DNA of 47,512 bases from Trichoplax sp. H2 (taxonomy: Eukaryota > Placozoa > Uniplacotomia > Trichoplacea): contig NOWV01000327.1 of assembly GCA_003344405.1 (NCBI GenBank), positions 1 through 47,512 on the forward strand. Reading direction: 5' to 3'. The notes below the pieces were generated by a model, which saw nothing but the letters and a program-made list of their open reading frames with translations, made no database searches and was not told the origin of the DNA. This document shows positions 32,701-45,700 of this stretch, in pieces. Every line of letters begins with the position of its first letter. Within the stretch, counting starts at the first letter, position 1. Both the position numbers and the translations under genes were made by a program.

Positions 32701-34176
32701 CTTCGGTACGAAGACTAATCTGGCCTTGAATATTTAATTTTTATTAACGATTTTTTAATATATCTCATAATTTGCTAAAAATGTACCAGTAGGAGTAGTT
32801 ACTAATCGTTTTCAAAGAATTAATATATTCGAATAACAATTTATTCATCTAGGGAGGCTATAATCTTCTAATCAATATGACCTTTACAAGCTTTCTTGTT
32901 CAAAGTTTTTTGGGAACATTTCAATTTTTTGCCTTACTCTTTGTATTTGGTAAGTGATACCGAGTTAAGCTCTCCTACACTTCAACAATACGAATATTCG
33001 TTATGATAATGTTTAGATTAGATTATTGCTTATTGCAAGTTGGATTTCATGATATTTAATTGTGAATGTAATTTAACAATCATTCTTAACTTATTTTTCA
33101 GCTCGTTGTATCGCTCGTCGAAGTTGGTCAGCGGTATTACTTTCTAAGCATTCATTGCTGATCCTATGGCTGGTCCTAACTTCAATAGTCCTAGCTGCAT
33201 TTATAGTAAGCTTAAAATGAAATAATGTAACCACTTGTAAAGATGTGACTCCATTTATTTCAGAACTTGCAAATTTAGAGCATGTTTAAGGGCAGCTTAA
33301 CTATCCTATTCTCTTTAAGTATAGTTTAATGCCCTTTTCGTTAATAGCAATCACTGATAGAAAATAACCGTGTCTATCATGGAATTTAGCAAGAATGTAA
33401 AAATATATAGTGATTACGATTCCTTAGTACGGCCATAGCTACAGTAGTGTTGTCTAAATGTTTACGTAATCACTATTTTGTGGTTACTAATAGTCCAAAT
33501 ATAATATTTACGTTATTGTAGGCCCAGTTAAGTACTGTAAAACAAACATATAAAATTTCTGTATTTTCAACACACATAATGGATTCTAGCAAGATATCAA
33601 GATGACTATATGTCTACAACCCTGAAATATACCATAGAATATTTTCTATTGCGAGTATTGTACCTGTATACAATAGATAGTTGAGGAGTCTGCTTTAAAT
33701 TTAATTTTGATTTAATCGCGATATAGTCCAAACTTCGGACAGTACCTATCTGAAGCAAATACGTATAAATCAGTTAATTACAATATAAATGAAAGCGATT
33801 GCTTAGACATGAGTTGTTAAATATTTATTATGAGTTAATCTGCAGACACAATTATATAGGAGGTAATGGAGGAATAGTGCGGCATCTTATTTGTCTTTTA
33901 TGTTCTTAATATTAGGCTCATTTAACCTATTACATCATGAATCTGCTAGTAACAACTGGGCAGTCACTCTTGTGTATAGTGTTACCTTGGTCTTTCTTTA
34001 TTGGCACTATTGCTATCCTTCTTGTAGTAGCGGTCTTTGAAATTTACCGTCATCGTGATTTCATAACACAGCCTTTCACACCAACCGATGATTTACATTT
34101 TGAAGTTGGATTTTATTCTGGTAAAACAGCGCCAACATTTTATTCCGTAAATGACACCAGAGAACAACTGGTTTAA
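26749..34176 (+). CDS. divergent SLC6-family transporter, paralog B
   Basis: Eleven supported exons: 27364-27511, 28043-28177, 30479-30764, 31139-31265, 31454-31692, 31923-32047, 32336-32454, 32574-32705, 32853-32949, 33102-33205, 33916-34176 (591 codons with stop). A start-only exon ATG at 26749-26751, directly before GTAAGT, is inferred. Exon lengths and phases match A and C almost exactly. Landmarks: GQISHFPYAMYANGGGAFLIP (TM1 end; quoted region 20+1 residues, key residues Q, H and NGGG), LPGTYLEMVIG (TM2), CTNSWNTYRC (EL2 disulfide), YFVASGCLIYFGSRN (TM6), VYGYLGEI (TM7 end), VVEDLP before TM9, and a 60-residue cytosolic tail. The Na1-site Asn residues are Gln (TM1) and Val (TM7), and the gating Arg is His. 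The 2.3-kb intron 28178-30478 holds nothing that I recognise; intron 27512-28042 holds an ORF listed separately. Confidence 0.87.
27589..28008 (+). CDS. unidentified ORF nested in an intron of SLC6 gene B
   Basis: An uninterrupted frame from an ATG at 27589 (open from 27577) to a TAA at 28008, 139 aa, filling most of the intron between gene B exons 27364-27511 and 28043-28177 on the same strand. The product starts MFRKVHRPHSQSRPITTAKQ, is basic at the N-terminus, then appears alpha-helical with repeated I/L/Y heptad-like spacing (for example TIKILKMIQFRVLSRRSKLI). It has no signal peptide or clear membrane span. I do not recognise the family. It shares the frame of the preceding exon, but two stops (27535 and 27550) separate them, so simple read-through is excluded. 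No equivalent ORF is seen in the matching introns of genes A or C. An ORF this long is unlikely, but not impossible, by chance in such A+T-rich DNA. It might be a nested gene or a retro-inserted fragment. Confidence 0.4.
   Translation: MFRKVHRPHSQSRPITTAKQSVIDYVQSTLKEIDYLETSLRVHQSNECYMISIHLVEIISSYCRSIDYLSWYNTIKILKMIQFRVLSRRSKLILNDIVNYCQYELLFMTDSVDDFYLIIAYIHFTIEKSFINLKANHRY
28178..30478. other. 2.3-kb intron of SLC6 gene B
   Basis: GTAATT donor and TTCTAACAG acceptor. No ORF, hairpin or recognisable element; stop codons are dense in all frames. The matching intron in gene A (18825-18949) is only 125 bases, so this intron grew or the other shrank after the duplication. Confidence 0.6.
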
Positions 34177-34722
34177 TCGTCAAAGATATATTATAATATG
34201 AAAGTGGTAATACTTTACTCCATCCAGTATAATATGATTTAGCAATGTCAGCATTTACTCTCTCATATCTGATACAAGAATAACGACTATGAATATCTCG
34301 CGTATATGTTTAAAAAATGGCTTAAACTTGATGACTCCTACAATAGTGTATCCAGCTTCCATTTCGCTTTTTCGAGTTGAAATCGGCGTACCGTAGCGCT
34401 CTATTTTAATAACTACAACAAATTTTTGTACGGCATTGTTATATTATTCAATGAATGTCATCAGAAATGGTCAGTGTCGTTTATTTTGTCACCAATCCAT
34501 AAGCCGCGCTTTAGTTGGCGTAATTGGATTTTCCTTATACTTAGTTTTAATGATATTTCATGATTATTGTAATAAGCAAGATTCATTAATCCAAGATAAG
34601 GATACTGTAATACACTTCTACCCCAAATTGAATTTAATAAGCCAGCTCCAATTTACTAAACACAATTGATTTTATTATGTAAATACATTTATTAGCTATT
34701 CTCTTTCCTCCACCGACATATC

Positions 34723-34740
34723 TATATATATATATATATT
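34723..34740. repeat. (TA)n microsatellite
   Basis: An alternating TA run of about eight units, followed by a further ATTTATATA. Confidence 0.8.
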
Positions 34741-37135
34741 TATATAGTCATTACGCGTATTGCAAATATATAACGGCATAAATCTTAGTATATGCAGCTA
34801 AATCGCAAGAATGATAACACTCTACAGTTAACTCCATAATCAAGCAGCCAATTTACAAAAGGCTTGAAGATGACGACGTCATTTTGCTTAAGCTTAACAT
34901 TGGGTTTTACAGATATTGTTTAAGCTGGCTGGTGATTTAACGTTCTGATATGAAATTTGGTGATAATGGACAAATCCAAAACTTATCCTTTATGTAACCT
35001 TTTATGGCTATAGTAAAATGGTATAGAAATGTAAAATTTGTAATAGGAATAGATCTTTGTAAGTTATAGCTAATAATTCGTCTCAATTACCGCAAAATTC
35101 TTTTCTCTAATATTATGCTTAGCAAACTATTCTCAAAGATGGAAAATATTTAGTATCATACCTTGATATCATTGGCTATTATAGACCTTATCTTATTCAC
35201 CCAGCTGGTTATCTATCATCATTTGAAGCTGAGTTATGATCATATGTACACATAACGATAAGAATTGAATTCCTTTCATGCAATTGGTGTAATATGTCAA
35301 TAATAATACTACTAATAAAAAGTCTTTCAAATTTATATCTAGTTATAACCATTGCTTTCTTTGTCATTTTCTTTGATAAAAATGACGTATTTTACAAATA
35401 TTATAGAAATGGATAGAAACTTTGCCTCATAAAGTATCTTTAGACAGATCTTAGACGCGCGATACTATTTCAGTTGTAATTGACAGGTCTTGTCTATTTT
35501 AAGTGAGGTATTATAAATTTGTAATGTAGTTCTTGAAAGATGAAATACCAATTTTGGTAAAGTATCAGGAACGCTATATTTCGCAGGAAATTGTGATTAA
35601 ATATGATCTATAACTAAGACCTTAGAATCTTACCCAAAGTATATAAGAGAAAAACTCCCATTACAGAATTTTCAGCAAATTTTCTACGTTAGTGTACTTT
35701 AGATTGGCTACAGTACATGACTCCATGATGAAATTTAATATTTCAATGTTTTTACTTGACTATACCCGGAGTAAATATTTCTGTAACGGTAACTAATTTT
35801 CCATTGCATTAATCTTTAATTTGAAAATTTTAGTGTTGAATGCCTTTTAGTAAATAATTATATAACTGACATGCGCGTATATCCATATTGAGTTATACAG
35901 TAGCATTAGTATCCATAGGTAACTCTTACGTACACATTTATTAACTTCAACGCATAAAACTGAAACATGCAGCATAAGTAGATAGAGTATTGCTAAGCTG
36001 TGCTTCGTATTCAGGTAGTTCTTTTACGCTCTGCTAATTAGTGAACAATGTTAATAAACACGTGTATAAATGGATGCTGTATTTAACCAAGGATTTTAAT
36101 TAGTAATTATTAATTGCTAATCGAGTTTAGGACTACTGGTATCTAGATTGCTAGATAACAAAGCACTGATTGTACTCTGTTATATAATTTAGTAGAGCTA
36201 GTCCCTTAACCTTCAGCTTACAAGAAAGTACTCGGCCAGATACTAATAAAAGTAATAGCTATACATTTTCCATTCAGAATAGTCTTATATTTTTGCGCTA
36301 CTGATTAGTCTTTCATTTTAGCTCTCAATCGTTGGAGCGTTTAGGTAATCTATGAGATTTGCGTAGCCCGCTCACGAAAGTTGCTTTATGATATGTACAT
36401 AGTAAGATTGCAATTCGTGATTTAATCTGAAATTATTATGACCTTTATACATGCTTAATCGTGACCGCCATGGTATTAATTCTAAAGTAAAATATAAATT
36501 CTAAGATCCGTACAGGTATGTAGCGAATCCTACCTAACATCAGCCTTACTCACAATCTGATTTAAGTCAAAAGATGAATATTCGTAGCAACATTATTGCG
36601 ATATAGTCCACCATATATGAGAATATCGAAATCAGGACTGACTGGTTAATTTTCTACTAAATCTGCTCTAGAAATTTTATTGGAAAATTTTGTCCATTTT
36701 TTATGTGCGTTACATACTGTACCAGTGTTATTGTTGAACCATTTGAATACGGTATCGAAAAATAATGGATTTAATGTTTTTCGTATGTTATGGGATACTT
36801 TTATACACTGTAGAATAGGAAGTTAATACATAAATTTATTTTAAAGAGTTTACTTCACTGCCTGTTGCAATGTACTGTGAAATTTATTGGAGAATACGGT
36901 AAACCATTCAATACTGGCATATACTATAGACATTTATAGTCTAGGAAAATAGTACAGTGTTAATTTATGAAATAAAAATCTATTAACTTCTTCTTATTAA
37001 CTCGTATGACTCATTAATTACAGGGAAAGCTTAGATATCATTGAATATGCACGAGTAACTCAACGTAGATCATCTTAGTTGAAGTAACTAATTTTAAGGC
37101 TGAAACTTGCAGGAGAGAAATAATGGAATGTAGAT

Positions 37136-37170
37136 GTAGTGATTTTAGCTAATTATAGTAATTTTGTGTA
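37136..37170 (+). repeat. dispersed 35-bp repeat, copy 2
   Basis: Matches 1941-1975 with two substitutions (CG to TA in the middle), same orientation, 35 kb away. Confidence 0.6.
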
Positions 37171-37404
37171 GGCAATACACAGTGATAGTATGTAGTATAG
37201 AACTGTATGTCTTAATAAAGTATGTGTTATATAAGGTTGTTGCAGATAGCCATATTAAGTAATGTTATTAAGCAATGTGCCGATGTGATTGATGACTCCT
37301 ATGTAGAGAAGCAATTGATGATAATTTGTATAAGTTGTATAAAATTGTTATCGTAGAGGCTAAATCGATTATCCGGTTTATCTTAGCCATTTTCGACTAT
37401 TATT

Positions 37405-37748
37405 ATGAGGGGAAGAAATTGGAATTCTTCTCCGACGGACGATACGCGGACGTTAATAAACTTAGCTGTTGTAGGTCAATTATACGGTGTTGACTATTTT
37501 GTGTCATATTAGGGATTTGCTCGATTTTAACGACTCTGAATTTTGAGTTGACGGATTACGAACCTAGGACTAACAACCCGTACACTACAGTAGAAAGAAA
37601 AATGGCTTTATCTCTTATCGATAATTTAATAAATATGAATACATCCCAAAAAGCAACCTGTTTAAAAATAAGATTAGAAAGAATTGTTATATCCCTTGAG
37701 AATAGAAATTATTCTTTTTCTACTCCAATTTCCTTAAATTTTTATTGA
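37405..37748 (+). CDS. possible small gene or exon remnant, weakly SRA1-like
   Basis: Two open stretches on the + strand. The first starts at ATG 37405 (MRGRNWNSSPTDDTRTLINL) and is locally GC-richer. The second is open from 37513, just after a TATTAG acceptor, to TGA at 37748, and contains ERKMALSLIDNLINMNTSQK followed by a basic helix and SLENRNYSF. A join of the two would need a 38-nt GT..AG intron (37475-37512), which keeps phase but is shorter than usual for animals. The helix pattern R-x-M-A-L followed by L..I..SLE..NY faintly recalls the SRA1/Sec31 C-terminal domain; this is only an impression. It may be a decayed fragment or exons of an undetected gene. Confidence 0.25.
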
Positions 37749-39713
37749 TCAGCAATACTAAAATTTCTTAGCTATTCTTAAGGTTTATTAGAATAGGTCA
37801 TTTATGAGTACTTTCTATCCTTTCTTTGAATAATGGTGTTCCCTCCGAGTTACCGGAATATCCGACTTCCTCAATAAGAAAGCTCACAATAATTTATGAC
37901 GTTAACATTATTTGTTTTAGCTCAATTTATTCTTTAGTCATAAATATTTTAACTGATCCACCTTGAATTTATTAACTACTATCCCAGTAAATTAAAAGTA
38001 GAGAGGGCGTGGATGATGACCTTTGATAATCGCGTGCACTAGATGTTACAGAATTTATCGCTGGTTGGTGGGTGTTATAATTTTTTAAATGTGATATCGT
38101 GACCGAATTAAAAATATAAATAGATAGAAGCTCTCTCTAAATCAAGATAAATCCCTGTAGCAGTATTTTACTATGGATGAGTAATTCCAAGTATTAGTAC
38201 ATTTATACGTATATGAATCAGATCATATTAGCTTATAAAAGTAAAGAATCTTTATCTAAGCCTACAACACAGGGATGATCACTTATAAGCCGAATAAAGT
38301 CAATTACCCTCTGATCAAATTTAATCCAATAACGATCAATAAATTCAATGTACTGCACTAGCTTTATATCCATACAACTGCAGTGGATGTTTTATAAAAT
38401 ATATTAAGAGTTATACGCCACTTTTGAATAATAGCTATCACAGGAAGTTCATATGGGCAAATAAAAATGATCAACTAGTCTTTATGATGCGAGCTCGATA
38501 TTGTAATTCTATCATTTCCGCTTACAATCTAGATTACTATACAGCACCTAAATTAAGGGGAGGAGGAATAAGATGAAAAGGATTGAATATCTAATTATTA
38601 AACTTAGTAACTCAATCATAGTTGAAATCTAGTAAAATTTTTGAGCTATTTACAAGTTTTGGTAGCTAAAACATGGATTTTAGATATAGTTACTAGAATA
38701 ACAACGTACACGGCATAGCTGTACATGAAAACGAGAAGGATTTTACTGCTTAACCAATAACCTGATCAGTGAAAGGTCATCATTGAGGCAATTAATAGAC
38801 AAAATTATGGATAATAAATTTTTAGCCGTTGCTAATCAATAATTAGAATTTAATTTATTTTCATACAATCCATGGTTGATAAAATAGTGTTGGTTCGATT
38901 TTAGATCTTATTAATCGGTCCTAGAAAATTGACGATTAAACATTCTAACTCCTCCTGATTCAGTTATAACCGCATCGTGTCGCTCATAAGTTGTATATTT
39001 TCATTCCAGATTAAATCAACATAATCAAGTAAATTTAGCGGTCATACTATCAAGCAAATGAAGGAGGTTATGATAAGGGAATCTAAATGGTGATATAAAT
39101 TGCTATTCAATTAAAATTAAATTCCTTAAACCAGCCTAGCATGAAATCTCTTCATGATAATTTATTTTTACCTAAAATAGTTAAAAACCATTGGCAAGGT
39201 AATGTAACTATGGATATTTGATCAATGATCACAATAAGTAAATTAATCGTTAATTTTTCACTTGAATTGCATTAAGTCAATATTGTCCTAATTGCAATTT
39301 AATAATTGGTTTAAGGATTTTTATATTTATCTTTAGCTCTTAATCAACAATATCATACCAGGTTACACCCAAGTATCTATCTAAACTATCTTATTATGAT
39401 TGTGCCTTATTGATCAATTTGGAATTGATATTGTCACCTAATTACGTCAGCCATTTTAATGAAGTACACGCCTAAGCCTATTTAATGTACCTGTATGTCT
39501 ATCTATTCTCTTAACATTCCATAGGAGAATTAGACAACTAGTGAGTCATTGATTTAATTGATATCTATTCCTTTTCAACGCCTACGTTACTTTAATCTTC
39601 CTTAGTCATTGATATTCCAACGTGTACCATCTGAGAGAGTACTTCAAAATTTTTTTGTTCCTTCAATTATCTGAATCTGACGTTACTTACTCTGTTGGAG
39701 CTTAGACTTTAAA
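37749..39713. other. spacer upstream of SLC6 gene C
   Basis: No gene seen. A+T rich with stops in all frames and no strong repeats. Confidence 0.5.
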
Positions 39714-42700
39714 ATGGTAAAATTATAATAAAAATGAGAAAAATTGATTTTTAATCGAATATATTTATTACCATCATCTAAGATAGCATAAGGCTTTAGT
39801 TAGTAAATTTTATTTCAGCATAAACTACATACTGTTCATGGTGAACTCTGTTCACAAGATGTACCATGACAAATCCTAGAGCTGATTGAATTTAAACTAT
39901 ATTGCTTTTCAGAAAGCCAAAGCAGATATGCATTTAGGGATAGAATTAGTTAATTTAAGTTAATGCTTATTTAGACAGTGATAGCTTTCTAATCTATTGA
40001 AATAGCGAATGGACTAAATGTCCGATAAAATATATGTTAGTCACAAGGCTTTGGCTAGTAAATTTTATTTCAGCTTAAATTGCATATATAACTTGATGAA
40101 TTCTGTTTAACAATATAGCGTAAGATAAATCCTAGACCGATTGAATTTAAATTATATTACTTTATCATAAAAATAAGGCAGATATGCATTAGGGGATAGA
40201 ATCATTTAATTTAAGCTAAATTTTATCTGGACAAGTGGTTGGTCTCTAAGTTATTAGAATAGCAATTGAAACCAAGTGTCCAATAAAATCTATATTAGTC
40301 ATTAGAACAACTTTTAATTTATTTCTCGTTTTTATTATATTGGTAAAAAAGTTTAATAGTAAGCAACGAGTCTTCTAGCTTTAATGCATAATCCAAATTT
40401 TAAAATATTAAGACTACCATCTTTATAACTTATAGGAATCCGATAAACCTGGATTAGATACTAAGGCTAAAAAATATGAATTCATCGCTAGCTTTCATTG
40501 TGCACTGATCAGTTTTGTCCTCTTTCACAAACAATTATCGACGTTGCCAGCCATAGTCGCAGCTGGTGGTGGAGGTAAATTGTATGATAAATAAAATCGA
40601 TAGGACTATTACATGTAATATATAATTTAATATCGCTTATTATTAACCTATTATAAGACTTTAATGATGTAATTAATATCTATAACCGATTTAAAATTGA
40701 ACTCATTTCTATCTTGTCTATTTTAATGAAATCTGATTAAAAAGTTAAAATTACTACAATAAATTACGTAACCTGACGTATTTTAAAATTTGATAGATAT
40801 CATCTCTAAATATTGCAACATTATAATTACTGTATCAGATGCAACATTAGCGGTTACATTAGGAGCAATATATAAATTGATTATTATACTGTGAATAATA
40901 GCCACATTTTCGGGCTTTAGTCGTAACTCACATTAAATAGAGAAAAAGTTGTTCTATTCCGTACTGGATAGCAATTACTTGCTTTCTTCCGTGATCGACG
41001 ATGTAATACAGTCGTGGTGATAAGCCATTTGCATCTGAGCATTAAACATTACCAACAATCTCTACTGTATTTTCTTAAGAATAAGTAGGATTATTCTCTA
41101 CTAACTTTGAACTAACAAAATCAAATCCATCGATTAGGTGCATTTTTTATTCCTTACTGCCTCAGCTTGGCTATTATCATTTTACCAGGAGCATATCTTG
41201 AAATGACTGTTGGTCAATTATCTGGAAAAGGTCCTATCCGAATTTGGGAAGAATTGTCATCTATCTTTAAAGGTACTGTATGCCATCGCTTAAATAGGAT
41301 GTTATTGCGATATATGCTTATATACGTGGTTTAGTAATTTATTTAAGAACACAACACAGATGGTATTATTGCATGTTCAAATTGTAATACTAATTTGAAA
41401 GTGTACCTTTTTAATTTGATACTGAGGATGTTAATCAGCATTAGATCGCACATTTTATATAATAAGTGATGCTGCAGCTCATTAAAAGCATCTAATTTGC
41501 TCCTATTAACCTCTGAATCTTCGCCTTAACGACGCTTATATCTTGACACAGTCTGTTAGATACTGCAGTATCCAAGGTAGCTTTCACATATTTTATACAA
41601 TAAGTTATGCTGCAGCGTATCGAAACCCTCCATTTTCCTGCTGTCAACCTCTGAATTTTGGACCTTAAAAATATTTATATTTTGATGCAGTTTGTTGGAT
41701 ACTGTATAGTATCCAAAATAGCTATAAATGTTGAGATACGAAACAATTAACAAACCAGCTTGCTCACTTTACCTCAGTGTTTAACAGTTTAACATCAGGA
41801 CATCACATTGGTATAGATCTGAAAACAGGTCCGATTTAGCTTGTAAAATGGAATAGTATCAGCTGCGGGACTCTGAAACAATTAATTACGTTTATCGATG
41901 AGTATCTGTAGAGACACTATTGCAAGATTATATTAATAAGTAAACAGAACTTCTATATTGTATAGGGCAGAGCAGTGCATGATCGCTAGCTTATAAAGTA
42001 ATTGTAAACATATACCAGCATCTACAGAATAGATTAAATCAATGATTAGTACATTTGTTAAATATAAATTATATTTTTATGGTTTCACTTCCTATACTAT
42101 CTTTATAATCCAGCAATTAAGAGTGCCATGAATTGAGGTACTACCTTATTCCACATAGTCTATTATTGCTTGATGTAGTAATATCATCAGCCGGGCTAAT
42201 CTAATAGTGTAAATCTATAATCAAATAAACAGCCCTTTTCGATCTTCACTCTGAGACAAGGCAAATCGATATAAGAAAATAGTATTGCTTCTGATTCAGA
42301 GAATTTGCTATTACCATGGTCGTTTGGATAACTAGAGCAAGGAATAGAGTCTAACGATCTTTTGCATCTATAAAAATAGTTACTAGTAAAGAGTGCCTTA
42401 TTTACTGATGGAAGCCCCTTACCCAGTAAAAGGAAGTTTATAAATTAGTTGCTGATACTGCTCATTCGATACATTTGTTAAATTATTTGTTTAAAAAATT
42501 TTAAAACTGTTAAAGTTGACCAAGGTTATCTTTGTTATTTTGCTATAGGATATAAAATGATATCCGCGAATTAATTTTTTATCGAAGTAGTAGCGATAGA
42601 TAGTAAGGCAGATTAAAGCTGTGATAGATTTCCAGATGTAGCAATATTACCTTAAAATCAATTCGTACGATAAAATATTGAGAATAATATCAGCTATCGA

Positions 42701-45700
42701 TCCTTTTTCATTGTAAGATCTAGCAGCTCTGATTTTATCTCAACGTCTACGAAGCATTTGCCGATAATATATAAAATTTATCAGACTATTTGAAGCGCAC
42801 TGACTTAAAATAAAAATCTAATCGAGCTGCAACAAAGTAATTCCGATATTCATTTAAATGCGATAGGGCTTGGATATGCTAAAGTGTTGATGTTATTATT
42901 TGCCTGTATTGAAATGGCGCCAACTATTGGATATGCCTTCTTTTACTTATTCTGGGGCCTAGTACCATCGGGAGATGTATTGCCTTGGAATACTTGCGGC
43001 AACAGTTGGAATAACGGAGTTACTTGTCGAACAACATATGTAACTTGTAATTCATTAAACCCCAGCAACAGAAATGGAACTCCTACACCTACACTCCCAG
43101 GACAAGCATGCATACCGCCAGGACTGGTGGCTACTCTCCCAGAAAGAGAATATTTTAGGTATTAAAAATTTATTTAATGCGGTGATTTATATTACTGGAA
43201 AGCCCAGTCCTTATTTCTGCACCTCTACTCTGTACTCATAAAGAACGCCAAAGTCCATTTTGTGTCCATACTAACCTTAGTACATCACCAAATTCATACT
43301 GTAGTATTAATACTACAGTATATTGATCGGCACTTGTTAAATTAATTTGAGCATTTACTATAAGGATTGCAACACTAATTACTATTGTTAATACTATTGC
43401 TGTATTATTTCTGTCCGCTATATTACAACAGAAATTACGTTTTGGAGTATACAACTGGATATGATGGAGCTGTCGTTGTTAGACAAGTGGCTTGTTTAGG
43501 AATCGTCTGGGCAATTTCTTTCTTGATCATTTGTTCTGGTTTCAGGATCTATAGAAGAGTAAGTTATTCTTTTCATAGTAATTTTCAGATACACTAAAAT
43601 ACATAGACTTAGTTATCTTATTATTTGCCATGCTCATTTTTTACTTACCAGTATCTTGCAAGGAATAATTGTAACAATTTTACGTTTGAGATCGATAATA
43701 TCTACAGAATCCTTTTCTTGCCATTCTAGGTTTCATATGGCCTGATCATCGTCATCGTTTCCCTCATTCTAGTTCTCCTCGGCTTCTCTTTTGGACTTAA
43801 AGGATCGTCTTTAGGCTGGTCTTATATTTTGTCTTCTCTATTTTTCCGACTTCGAGATATCAACGTTTGGTATGCCGGATTTCGAGAAGCCTTTTATACC
43901 TTTGCCATCTCTTCCGGCTGTTTTGTTTACTTTGGTAGCCGCAACAAAGTTTTTACCAACACAAGCAATATCTGGTATGCCCGCTCTATATTTATAACGT
44001 TAAGCAATAAAGTTTCTGCTACTTGACAGAACGAGCTGTTTCATCTAGATACTAGATGATTTTACACATATATAGAATAAGATAATTAGTCTATTAAAAT
44101 ATACAAATAAACACTAATATTAACTTTCATTTCATGGATATTGCAGGCCCCCAATTGTTGCTGTAATATTTGCAGGATTGTATTCGGTAGCATGCAGCTT
44201 TGTAGTCTACGGCTATCTTGGATACTTAGCTGAACAAACAGGACGATCTGTGCAAAGTCTAGTTAGTTCAGGTGTTACTAAGCAAAATATTATTGACACT
44301 GTCATCTATTTCGGTGCGTATCCTATTTTAATATTAACTGAAATAAATTGTTTCTTCATGTTCATTTTAGGCAATGATTTGATGTTTGTTACTTTACCCA
44401 TGATAACACGAAATACTGGTGATGGTCGATTAAAATTGGCACTTTCTATGTTTTATAGCCTTTATGCCATCCTTGGTTTATCTACCCTGGTAAATCATCA
44501 TCATAATTCTCGCATTTCATGCCTTTATTTGAACTAAATAATTCGCAGACATGAAGTAATGTTATTGAGTGTTAAAATTATGGAGCCTAATTTGGCGTAG
44601 AATTGATAGTAAAATTATGCACAGGCTTGTTAGCTAGTGTCATTGTAAGGCAGCCTGGGAGCTGACAAATTAACTAAATGAAAATGATTATTTCAGAAGA
44701 TAAAAAGTGGCCGATGTTGATTTTTAAAATAATGAATCTATTCTGGTTTAGGCAATTATGTTAGAAACTGTGGTTACAGCGGTTGTAGAAGATTTACCTA
44801 AAGTCGTCCACCGATTTAAGATTGCCTTTAGAATTGGATTTCACGCTATTGTTTTTGGATTTGGAATATTAACGGCCAGAACTGTAAGCTATTAAATTAG
44901 TTAATCATCAGGATCGATAAAATCAAATTTTCAATTTGTTAGTAATACAATCTATTTTGCCTATGGCCTGATTGAATTGAACAAATATATAATGAAAATA
45001 TTCTGTACATCACTCAACAGAATAAGCATTTTAATTCATGTCTTGAGTTACATTTGCTTAACATTCATTCGAAAGTAATTCTATCATGAAATGAAGCTCT
45101 ATTTTTTATGACTCATTTTTAATTACTTCGGTTTATGATATAATCACTCCAAAAATTAGGGAAGTCTAGGAGTTATTGCAGGAATGGAATTGACGTCGCA
45201 ATTAGTTCAACCTTTCCTATCGGTTTTCCAATATTTTGCCTTCGTTTTTGTATTTGGTAAGCTGAAATAGATAAATACCGCAGCTTTATAGCTCTATTTA
45301 AATTCTAATAATCGCTACATTAACCATTATCTTTGTCAATTCTAATAATGGAACACTCTATAGCGAGATGTTTAGTACCAGAAGTCTATCATTACAAATT
45401 ACCTCCTCGCGGTTGGGCGAAGGCTTGGCTAACTATTTCTATCATCGTTTTAGTTGCCATGACGGTAAGAACAAACTTTTTTCGCTTGATCCTAACGGTT
45501 TTTCATAAGGCAAAATACAACTGTTAGAATTTTTATTGAGGTAGCCATGGTGCTGCAGATTTATCTATTAAAATTCTTGAATCAAAAACATACAGAACAT
45601 AATTTTATTAATAGAACGAAAAACCGCTAAATTTGACAAACAATTTTATCGCTTTAAGTGATGCTACACCATTAGATGCATTGCTATATTAAGATAGAAT

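Larger units (their letters stand above)
34177..37404. other. spacer downstream of SLC6 gene B
   Basis: No convincing gene. A (TA)n microsatellite lies at about 34723-34740. The open frame up to 34669 is discussed under rejected items. The dispersed 35-bp repeat (copy 2) is at 37136-37170. Confidence 0.5.

Noticed and set aside
34406-34669. Open frame on the + strand (ATG at 34451) with a hydrophobic stretch near VGVIGFSLYLVLMIFHDYC, 240 bases after gene B
   Set aside because: It looks a little like a last SLC6 helix plus tail, but has no splice acceptor in a suitable phase, no conserved residues and no companion exons; gene B already has its own terminal exon.
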